A stretch of DNA of 64,000 nucleotides, from the NCBI RefSeq assembly GCF_026250525.1, contig NZ_CP111049.1:62001-126000 (forward strand), in the 5' to 3' direction. The stretch is from Chondrinema litorale (GTDB taxonomy: Bacteria > Bacteroidota > Bacteroidia > Cytophagales > Flammeovirgaceae). Positions 7,566 through 15,153 of the stretch are shown here, piece by piece. Position 1 is the first letter of the stretch, and each line of letters begins with the position of its first letter. The notes below the pieces were generated by a model. That model made no database searches. It was not told the origin of the DNA and was given only the letters and a program-made list of their open reading frames with translations. The position numbers were made by a program, and so were the translations under genes.

Positions 7566-10385
7566 ATGAACACTGACGAATTAAATGCGACAAAATATTT
7601 TTCCACGTACAATTTTAACATTGCACAATGCCGCATTGACATCTGGAACGATTTGAAAATGAAAGCCGGAGAACTCTCAAAAAAGTTTTCCAACGACGAA
7701 GATTATCATGAGATAAGAGAGGATATTAACTCCCTCCTCTCCTTTCTACACATAATTGAGCCATACTGGGCTTTTCCCGGAATGGCCAATCTCGAAAATC
7801 TTAAAACCCTCTTTAACAACAAATCATTTTTTGCCTTTTACAATCAAGTAATTGATATGGTGAGGGAGTTGGTAAGCGAATCTTATAGAAGAAAAGCTTT
7901 AGACCATATGTCTAAAAAAGGCAGAAGATCAACCGAGAGAGAAATTATTTGCAAGCAGTATTATTATGAAGTGCTCATTGTGGATAACCTTACCAATCAG
8001 GGTGAATTTGAAATGCGAAATCGCTTTGATGAAGTGAGAGACCCCAATGGCAAGTTTATAGATGAATTGGTTTTTACCCGTAATTTTCAAGATGCGTTAA
8101 TAGCCATTCTTTTCAATTACAATATACAAAGTTGTGTTATTCGCTACGACTTGCCATTTAAGTCTAGAAATAACCTTAAGATTCTTAAACCTTTTATTTC
8201 TCAAACCCAATATCATAATTTAAAAGACCACTCTGAAACCGGACTTGGTGCAATTTTAGGTCAGATTATTAAATCACTTCGACCAGAAATTGATCTTTAT
8301 CTGGTAACAGATCATGCTATTACCAAATGCAATGACCAAGACCTTAAGGTTTTCCGCCGGATATTTTTTAGAATGGAAGATCTACAGGAAATGCACCTGA
8401 GCATAAAAAGAGGAATTGCCGATCGTTTCCAAACACCTTTCTTTTCTGCATTGGTAGATTATAGCCAAAAACCAACAGGTGTATTCCATGCCATGCCGAT
8501 TTCTAGAGGTAATTCCATTTTTAAATCTCACTGGGCAAGAGACCTAGGCGATTTTTACGGAAGAAATTTATTCTTAGCAGAAACCTCAGCCACAACTGGT
8601 GGTTTAGATTCTCTACTTCAACCTACAGGCCCTCTAAAAAAGGCGCAACAATTAGCTGCTAGAGCTTTTGGTTCGCAACAAACATTTTTTGTAACCAATG
8701 GTACTTCTACCTCCAACAAAATTGTAACTCAAGCATTGGTGCAACCCGGAGATATCATCCTAATTGATCGAGAATGCCATAAATCGCATCATTACAGCAT
8801 GGTGTTATCTGGTGCATTTCCAATCTACATGGATGGCTACACATTGAATGAATACTCGATGTTTGGTGGTGTTCCGCTTTCTCATATCAAAGAAAAACTG
8901 CTCGAACTTAAAGAAAACAATCAATTGCATAGAGTGAGAATGATGATTCTTACCAATTGCACATTTGACGGAGTGGTTTACAATGTGGAAAAAGTAATGG
9001 AAGAAGTACTGGCTATTAAACCAGATATGATCTTCTTATGGGATGAAGCTTGGTTCGGTTTTGCTGCTTTCTCACCAACCTTTAAGCAAAGATCGGGAAT
9101 GTATGTGGCGAGAAAATTACACGAAAAGTATAAGTCTGATGCTTATCGGGAAGAATACAAAGCGTGGAAAGCCAAACCAACACAGCAAGCTATGCCAGAC
9201 CCAGACCAAGTAAAAATTAGGACTTATAGCACACAGTCTACACATAAGACGCTCTCAAGTTTGCGACAAGGTTCTATGATTCACATTTATGATGAAGATT
9301 TTAAAAAGAAAGCGGAAGAATCTTTCCACGAAGCTTATATGACGCACATTTCAACTTCTGCCAATTACCAGATTCTTGCTTCGCTTGATGTGGGAAGACG
9401 ACAAGTGATGTTTGAGGGATTCGAAATGGTAGAAAAAAGTATTGAAATGGCGATGATTCTCAGAGAAAGAGTATCTACTCATCCGATGCTTAAAAAGTAT
9501 TTCGATATTATTAGTCTAGGAGAACTGGTTCCTAAAGAATATCGGGAAAGTGGGCTGGAAGTTTACTATGATAAAAATGAGGGTTGGATGCGTATGGACG
9601 AAGCATGGGAAAAGGATGAATTCGTGCTTGATCCAACAAAAATTACTCTGCATATAGGTAAAACTGGTGTTGATGGAGATACTTTCAAAAACAGGTATCT
9701 TATGGATCAGTTTGGTATCCAAATCAATAAGACATCGAGAAATACTGTACTTTTTATGACCAACATTGGTACTACTAAAAGTTCAGTTTCTTATTTAATC
9801 GGTGTGCTTATTAAAATTGCAGCTCAACTTGATCAAGAAAACTTAGAGCTAAGTCGCGACGAACGCACTGTACATAATAGCTCAGTCCATTCTTTAACTG
9901 AAGATCATCCACCACTTCCTGAGTTTAGTCATTTTAACCAAACATTTTTACCAGTAGATGGAACACCTGCTGGCAATTTAAGAAAAGCTTATTTTCTAGC
10001 TTACGATGAAGAAAATTGTGAGCATATGCATCTGAATGAATGCGAAAATGAATTATATTCAGGAAGAGAATTAGTCTCTGCATCTTTTGTAATACCTTAT
10101 CCGCCCGGATTTCCTGTGCTTATGCCCGGACAGGTAATCACCAAAGAAACTATCAATTTTTTGAAAGTGCTCGATGTGAAAGAAATACATGGCTATCGAG
10201 CTGACTTAGGTCTCAGAGTTTTCTCACAAAAAGTTCTGGGTGATGAAGTAGTTAAAGCACCTGTAAAAAAACCAGAACTGGTTAAATCAGAATCTGGAAA
10301 CAATGGCGGCAACGGGCATAAAAATGCGACCAAGCCACCAATAAGAAAACCAAGACCAAAAAAAGAGCAATCAAAACAAGAATAA
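7566..10385 (+). CDS. PLP-dependent enzyme of the Orn/Lys/Arg decarboxylase family, large form
   Basis: I chose the ATG at 7566 (939 residues). An upstream in-frame ATG at 7461 would overlap the nitrilase by 100 bp. Residues ~1-270 are a helical N-terminal region unlike the receiver-like wing domain of enterobacterial decarboxylases. The fold-type I catalytic domain follows: SATTGGLDSLLQP, the PLP-stacking IDRECHKSHHYS, LWDEAWFGFAAFSP with the pyridine-binding Asp, and the Schiff-base Lys near residue 561 in STQSTHKTLSSLRQGSMIH. A C-terminal decarboxylase domain (IPYPPGFPVLMPG) and a basic proline/lysine tail complete it. It may decarboxylate a basic amino acid, or carry out an oxidative decarboxylation giving the amide for the adjacent amidase. 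The substrate is not predictable. Confidence 0.88.
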   Translation: MNTDELNATKYFSTYNFNIAQCRIDIWNDLKMKAGELSKKFSNDEDYHEIREDINSLLSFLHIIEPYWAFPGMANLENLKTLFNNKSFFAFYNQVIDMVRELVSESYRRKALDHMSKKGRRSTEREIICKQYYYEVLIVDNLTNQGEFEMRNRFDEVRDPNGKFIDELVFTRNFQDALIAILFNYNIQSCVIRYDLPFKSRNNLKILKPFISQTQYHNLKDHSETGLGAILGQIIKSLRPEIDLYLVTDHAITKCNDQDLKVFRRIFFRMEDLQEMHLSIKRGIADRFQTPFFSALVDYSQKPTGVFHAMPISRGNSIFKSHWARDLGDFYGRNLFLAETSATTGGLDSLLQPTGPLKKAQQLAARAFGSQQTFFVTNGTSTSNKIVTQALVQPGDIILIDRECHKSHHYSMVLSGAFPIYMDGYTLNEYSMFGGVPLSHIKEKLLELKENNQLHRVRMMILTNCTFDGVVYNVEKVMEEVLAIKPDMIFLWDEAWFGFAAFSPTFKQRSGMYVARKLHEKYKSDAYREEYKAWKAKPTQQAMPDPDQVKIRTYSTQSTHKTLSSLRQGSMIHIYDEDFKKKAEESFHEAYMTHISTSANYQILASLDVGRRQVMFEGFEMVEKSIEMAMILRERVSTHPMLKKYFDIISLGELVPKEYRESGLEVYYDKNEGWMRMDEAWEKDEFVLDPTKITLHIGKTGVDGDTFKNRYLMDQFGIQINKTSRNTVLFMTNIGTTKSSVSYLIGVLIKIAAQLDQENLELSRDERTVHNSSVHSLTEDHPPLPEFSHFNQTFLPVDGTPAGNLRKAYFLAYDEENCEHMHLNECENELYSGRELVSASFVIPYPPGFPVLMPGQVITKETINFLKVLDVKEIHGYRADLGLRVFSQKVLGDEVVKAPVKKPELVKSESGNNGGNGHKNATKPPIRKPRPKKEQSKQE

Positions 10386-10423
10386 CAAAACACGATTTTC
10401 TGAAACTATAAATCCAATTTCTT

Positions 10424-11866
10424 TTGGAAGGAAATACCATACATAAAAATCAACCGGGATTAAAAAAAGCGATAGGTAAAACAGCTTTTTTCAGTCTGGC
10501 TTTTGGCTCCATGATCGGCGTTGGCTGGGTAACCGCCATGGGATCTTGGCTCAATGATGCCGGACCAATTGGCGCTGCTTTAGCTTTTGCTTTGGGTGGT
10601 TCGCTTATGTTACTCATAGGTTTTTGCTATGCAGAAGTTACTTCGATGCTGCCACTTGCTGGTGGAGAAGTTTCTTATGCCTATAAAGCTTATGGTACCC
10701 AAAAATCTTTTATTATCGGTTGGTTTTTGGCTTTTGGCTACCTTTCAGTTTCGGCGTTTGAAGCCATTTCTGTAGGTAAAGTAATGAGTTACTTGTTTCC
10801 TTCTATCGAATTTTTGCCATTATATCAAATTGGAAATGATACTGTTTTTACATCGCATATTCTATTAGCATTGCTGTGTACTGGTTTAATTACATGGCTT
10901 AATCATAAAGGAGTTGGTAATGCTGCAAAATTTCAGATTTGGCTAACATCTGCCATTTTATTGGCCGCTATTTTATTGATGATCGCTGGTTTTAGTTCTG
11001 GAGAATTTAAAAATCTCGAACCAGTATTCGGTAACAGAGATATTCCTTGGAAAGGATTTTTGGCTGTTTTAGTAACTGTGCCTTTTTGGTTTGTCGGTTT
11101 TGATACCATTCCTCAAAGTGCAGAAGAAGCTCAATCCAATATTTCCCCAAAGGTTTTAGGCTCACTTATTTTGCTTTCTATTATCGCAGCAACAACTTTC
11201 TATTTCATACTGATTGTAAGTACAGGAATGGTTGCTCCTTGGAACAACATAGTAGATGCATCATTACCAACAGCCGCAGCATTTAAACAGGCATTTGCCG
11301 GAAGTTGGATTGCCAAACTTGTACTCATTACCGCACTCATCGGATTACTTAGCAGTTGGAATGGTTTTTTTCTGGCTTGTTCAAGAGTAATTTTTGCCTT
11401 GGGCAGAGGCAGAATTATTCCTGCTACATTTGGCAAAACACATCCCGTATATGGTACTCCTACCAAAGCCATTCTGTTTTGCGGAATTATCACTTTTTTA
11501 TCTGTATTTACTGGCCGACAAGCAATGGTTGCTTTCGTTGATGTAGGTTCTTTTTGTATGACTGTTGCATTTCTAGGAGTATCTTTCTCATTAATTAGTC
11601 TTAGAAAGAAATTTCCAAAAATGAGAAGACCCTACAAATTGAAATATGGTTTAACAATCGCTTATGCTAGTGCTATTGTAGCTATTTCTATTTTATTACT
11701 TATGCTCATACCGGCTAGTCCTGTCTCTCTTGTTTGGCCAATAGAATGGATCATTCTAGGATTTGTATGCATTAGCGGCATACTATTTTGGATTACAGGC
11801 AAAAAGTCAAGAAACAGTATCGATAAAACACAAAGAGACCAGCAAATTCTCGAAGACTTTAAATAA
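10424..11866 (+). CDS. APC superfamily amino acid permease
   Basis: A 480-residue, about 12-helix membrane transporter. The first helix carries the amino acid binding motif (AFGSMIGVGWVTAMG), and the following segment GGEVSYAYKAYG is characteristic of the amino acid/polyamine/organocation superfamily. No in-frame ATG lies upstream of the first helix before the stop at 10409, so the start is TTG at 10424 (with GGAAGG just downstream of it) or another non-ATG codon. It starts 39 bp after the decarboxylase-fold gene and probably imports the operon's substrate or exchanges it for a product amine. The specific substrate is unknown. Confidence 0.88.
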   Translation: MEGNTIHKNQPGLKKAIGKTAFFSLAFGSMIGVGWVTAMGSWLNDAGPIGAALAFALGGSLMLLIGFCYAEVTSMLPLAGGEVSYAYKAYGTQKSFIIGWFLAFGYLSVSAFEAISVGKVMSYLFPSIEFLPLYQIGNDTVFTSHILLALLCTGLITWLNHKGVGNAAKFQIWLTSAILLAAILLMIAGFSSGEFKNLEPVFGNRDIPWKGFLAVLVTVPFWFVGFDTIPQSAEEAQSNISPKVLGSLILLSIIAATTFYFILIVSTGMVAPWNNIVDASLPTAAAFKQAFAGSWIAKLVLITALIGLLSSWNGFFLACSRVIFALGRGRIIPATFGKTHPVYGTPTKAILFCGIITFLSVFTGRQAMVAFVDVGSFCMTVAFLGVSFSLISLRKKFPKMRRPYKLKYGLTIAYASAIVAISILLLMLIPASPVSLVWPIEWIILGFVCISGILFWITGKKSRNSIDKTQRDQQILEDFK

Positions 11867-11930
11867 TATCATCATTTACAAATACACAATTCTACTAGCA
11901 AAGATTATATAACCTGAAAAAATTGTATTT

Positions 11931-13481
11931 ATGAAAAATGAACCCCTTACGGCTAAGCAAGCCGAGCCAAAAACAACAAAAGTTGTTAAAAAAACAGAAG
12001 AAAAACCCAAGCTGAAAAGTATATCAGACATCAGAAGGTTTTTCTATAAAAATGAAGAACCTATCTATTTTGTGAGTGCCACTAATTTTAATTTATTAGG
12101 TGCTGATGAGTGGATTAAGAATTTTAGATTTATCAATTATATTGATTGTTACGACCACCAACACCCAAACGTATTTGCTCCACAAGAGGAATTGCCGCAC
12201 GAAGAATTTCAGAGTATAGAAGATATTACTGCCTACTTGCTTGATCACAAAGAAGTTCATGATTTTATAAAAGATAGAGGGCAAAATATGCCTAAAGCAC
12301 AAAAAAATGGAAAGGTACTTTACTTGATGTTTGACCAAAGAGTAGAAAAACTCGCTAAACAGCTAGGTTTAAAAGTATGCTTCCCAAGTTCTAAACTTCG
12401 CGAGCATCTCGATAATAAGATTATCACTAACCGTGTCGCTGAGAAAGCCGGAGTGCCTTGTGTGCCTAATGTGCTTAAAAAAGTAGATAGCTACAAAACA
12501 CTAAGAAAAATCTCTGATCATTTAGGTAAAGATTTAGTAGTGCAAACTGCTTTTGGCGATTCTGGACACACTACATTTTTTATCTCTAATGAAGAAGATT
12601 ACAACAAGTACAAAAAAGAGATAGAAGCTGAGCCAGAGTGCAAGATCATGAAAAAAATTCAATGTAGAGGCTCGGCAATAGAAGCTTGTGTTACTCGACA
12701 TGGAACCATTGTCGCTCCTTTGTTAACTGAGTTGGTTGGTTTTAAAGAGCTTACTCCATACAAAGGTGGTTGGTGCGGAAACGAAGTTTATCCGAATGCA
12801 TTTAACCAGAGTATAAGAAATCAGGCAAGAAAATATACTGAGATGTTTGGTAACCAATTGCGAGAAGAAGGTTACATGGGATATTTCGAGCTTGACTTTT
12901 TAATTGAAGAGAAAACTAATAAAGTGTATTTGGGAGAACTAAACCCAAGAATTACCGGTGCATCTTCTATTACGAATCATGCTGTTTTTGCCTTGGCAGA
13001 TTGCCCCTTGTATTTATTCCATCTACTAGAATGGATGGATGTGGATTATGATATAAGCGTGAAACAGATTAATCAGCGGTGGGCTAGACCAGAAAATATC
13101 GATAATTGGAGCCAAATGGTAATTAAACATACCGAAGACACAGTAGATATTCTTACCGAAGCACCACCATCTGGTATTTACAAAATGGATTATAATGGAA
13201 ATATTTCATTCTCGCGCTTCGATACGCACAGAAGAGCTGTTGAAAACGAAAATGAGGCTTTCTTCTTAAGAATTCTCAAACCGGGCGATTACCAATACGA
13301 AGGTGCAGATTTAGGTATTTTGGTTAGCCGTGGAAGATTTATGACAGATGATTTTAAACTAAATGCCCGAGGTAAAAAATGGATTGAAGGTATTAGAAAA
13401 CTGTTTAAGTCAACTACACCTACCAATACCACTTTGGCACAAAATAAAATTGAACAAGCCAATGGGTTTAAGATGTTATAA
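11931..13481 (+). CDS. ATP-grasp domain ligase
   Basis: A 516-residue protein with a lysine-rich leader (~1-28), a preATP-grasp region (~40-160), an ATP-grasp core (~165-390) and a ~120-residue C-terminal extension. The core shows KIITNRVAEKAGVP, the ATP-binding strand LVVQTAFGDSGHTTFF, and the Mg-binding LGELNPRITGASSITN near residue 337. ATP-grasp ligases activate a carboxylate as an acyl phosphate and join it to an amine; automated annotation often calls this type biotin carboxylase. No biotin carrier or carboxyltransferase gene is nearby, so a carboxylate-amine ligase in amine metabolism fits better. This is inference from context. It follows the permease by 64 bp. Confidence 0.78.
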   Translation: MKNEPLTAKQAEPKTTKVVKKTEEKPKLKSISDIRRFFYKNEEPIYFVSATNFNLLGADEWIKNFRFINYIDCYDHQHPNVFAPQEELPHEEFQSIEDITAYLLDHKEVHDFIKDRGQNMPKAQKNGKVLYLMFDQRVEKLAKQLGLKVCFPSSKLREHLDNKIITNRVAEKAGVPCVPNVLKKVDSYKTLRKISDHLGKDLVVQTAFGDSGHTTFFISNEEDYNKYKKEIEAEPECKIMKKIQCRGSAIEACVTRHGTIVAPLLTELVGFKELTPYKGGWCGNEVYPNAFNQSIRNQARKYTEMFGNQLREEGYMGYFELDFLIEEKTNKVYLGELNPRITGASSITNHAVFALADCPLYLFHLLEWMDVDYDISVKQINQRWARPENIDNWSQMVIKHTEDTVDILTEAPPSGIYKMDYNGNISFSRFDTHRRAVENENEAFFLRILKPGDYQYEGADLGILVSRGRFMTDDFKLNARGKKWIEGIRKLFKSTTPTNTTLAQNKIEQANGFKML

Positions 13482-13490
13482 TATATAATT

Positions 13491-13524
13491 AGCTTTCAGT
13501 GATTTACACTGAAAGCTCTTTTTT
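13491..13524 (+). terminator. Intrinsic terminator after the ATP-grasp gene
   Basis: AGCTTTCAGTG (13491-13501) and CACTGAAAGCT (13507-13517) form a perfect 11-bp stem with a 5-base loop, followed by CTTTTTTT. It would end or attenuate the operon before the C45 hydrolase gene, which begins 36 bases further on. Confidence 0.8.
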
Positions 13525-13559
13525 AAACCATTTATCAATTACAATCACATAAACTAACA

Positions 13560-14555
13560 ATGTATATTTTTCTAAATGCAGTTAGAGAAGATAAACCAGG
13601 AGCTAAATGGCAAGAATTATTTGAGAAATACTGGCCATTTTATGAAAAATGGTATCTATCTGAAGGATTAAAAAACAGACCAGGGTTTACTACTTCATTT
13701 GGGAAATTGAAAAAATACATGCCTGAGCTAATTCCAATTTATGAAAAACTAGTAAGCTTAACCGGTAATAAAGATACTCCTTCCAGATTCTTAAGTTTGT
13801 ATTGCCCACCAAAATACCTTTCTGCTTGTTCACAACTGGCTTGGGCAAAAAAACCTTTTGCACTAGTTAGAAATTACGATTACGATGCCCACAAATTTGA
13901 AGGTGCACTTTTATACACCAATTGGCTTCAACCGGTAATTGCCATGAGCGATTGTATTTGGGGTGTTTTAGATGGTATTAATTATTCTGGTTTAAGTATT
14001 TCTCTGGCTTTTGGAGGAAGAAAAGTAACTGGCGATGGTTTCGGTATTCCGATTATTCTGAGGTATATACTTGAAACTTGTACAACTACTGCAGAAGCTG
14101 TAAATGTATTACAGCGAGTTTCTTCTCACATGGCATATAATGTTACAGTAATTGATGCTATGGGAAATTATACTACCGTTTATGTTTCACCAGATAGATC
14201 GCCAGTAGTTACAGGTTTACCTTATGGTACTAATCATCAATTACTAATCGATTGGGAAGATTATGCTGCGGCTACTTATACCCGCGAAAGGCAGTATTAT
14301 TTAGAAACTTGTATTGCTAATCCAGATGAAGATTTAGATGGAATTATCAACCGTTTTTTAGAAAAACCATTATTCAATACAAAGTACGAAAAAGGCTTTG
14401 GAACACTATATACTTCAGTTTATCTCCCCCAACAAAAGAAAATGCAACTTATCTGGCCAAAAAATAGTTGGACTCAATCTTTTGATGATTTTACAGAACA
14501 AAAAATTGTAGTTAATGCTACTCCTCCTGGAGCTAAAGGTAGTTTAGTAAAATAA
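13560..14555 (+). CDS. C45-type Ntn hydrolase (acyltransferase/linear amide hydrolase family)
   Basis: A 331-residue protein of the autoproteolytic N-terminal-nucleophile family that includes isopenicillin N acyltransferase and insect carcinine/N-beta-alanyldopamine hydrolase (Tan). The expected nucleophile after self-cleavage is C90 in LSAC-SQLAW, followed by the family signature RNYDYD (104-109) and a later YNVTVIDAMGNY strand. About 89 residues would form the released alpha chain. Members remove an acyl group from an amine-linked amide. Being downstream of an ATP-grasp ligase and a decarboxylase-fold enzyme suggests removal or transfer of a conjugated group. The terminator between it and the operon means it may have its own promoter or be expressed at a lower level. 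Confidence 0.78.
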   Translation: MYIFLNAVREDKPGAKWQELFEKYWPFYEKWYLSEGLKNRPGFTTSFGKLKKYMPELIPIYEKLVSLTGNKDTPSRFLSLYCPPKYLSACSQLAWAKKPFALVRNYDYDAHKFEGALLYTNWLQPVIAMSDCIWGVLDGINYSGLSISLAFGGRKVTGDGFGIPIILRYILETCTTTAEAVNVLQRVSSHMAYNVTVIDAMGNYTTVYVSPDRSPVVTGLPYGTNHQLLIDWEDYAAATYTRERQYYLETCIANPDEDLDGIINRFLEKPLFNTKYEKGFGTLYTSVYLPQQKKMQLIWPKNSWTQSFDDFTEQKIVVNATPPGAKGSLVK

Positions 14556-14556
14556 T

Positions 14557-14994
14557 TTATTTCTCAATAGTACAGATATAGATATGATTATGCTTTTTTT
14601 CATCTATCATCACATCAGGGGCTTTTAAAAACATTTGATCATTTTGTACTTTTTCTAAAAATAGTCCACCCCTCACTCCTATTTCATAATAAGTGAGTTC
14701 TCCTGTATTTTCATCTTCAATATTAAGCCCTCTAATACCTATGTCTTTTCCTTTTTCTGTTTGATAATTTACCATATAGCCTTTATAGAACTTTTCCTGT
14801 ACTAATTGACCATCTTTAGTTCTAATAATTGATAGAATTGTTACGGGAACAAATTCAATAATAAACTTGCCTTTGTATTTACTTACATCGACCCAGTCCA
14901 TATAACTCATAGATAAATCACCTCTTCTCTTCCTCTTCTGCGCAGAAGCTGTTAATGAGCAAAAAAAGAGTAATAGTATAATTAGATAATGCAT
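14557..14994 (-). CDS. Secreted hypothetical protein
   Basis: A 145-residue protein with a clear signal peptide (MHYLIILLLFFCSLTASAQ, cleavage after residue ~18), then a very basic KRKRRG start of the mature chain. The rest is predicted mostly beta-stranded (GKFIIEFVPVTILSIIRTKDG). I do not recognise a family. It converges with the C45 hydrolase with one base between the stops, and lies downstream of the outer-membrane receptor on the same strand with a terminator between them. It is presumably periplasmic or surface-located. Confidence 0.6.
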   Translation of the reverse strand: MHYLIILLLFFCSLTASAQKRKRRGDLSMSYMDWVDVSKYKGKFIIEFVPVTILSIIRTKDGQLVQEKFYKGYMVNYQTEKGKDIGIRGLNIEDENTGELTYYEIGVRGGLFLEKVQNDQMFLKAPDVMIDEKKHNHIYICTIEK

Positions 14995-15076
14995 TTATGC
15001 TGCATATTAGATGAATATTTGTCGTGCGATCCTTTAAAGAATTTATCTGTTTAGCTTTAGTTCATCAAATATAAGT

Positions 15077-15111
15077 AAAAAAAGAAGACAGCGTGAAACA
15101 CACTGTCTTCT
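15077..15111 (-). terminator. Intrinsic terminator of the TonB-receptor gene
   Basis: Read on the minus strand, AGAAGACAG and CTGTCTTCT (15103-15111 and 15083-15091) form a stem that extends through GTG/CAC with a single internal mismatch and a 3-base loop. It is followed by a run of T, seen as A7 at 15077-15083 on the plus strand. It begins 42 bases after the receptor stop. Confidence 0.8.
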
Positions 15112-15153
15112 GCACAAATATGATAATGAAATTTATTTAGGTTCAATTTATTT

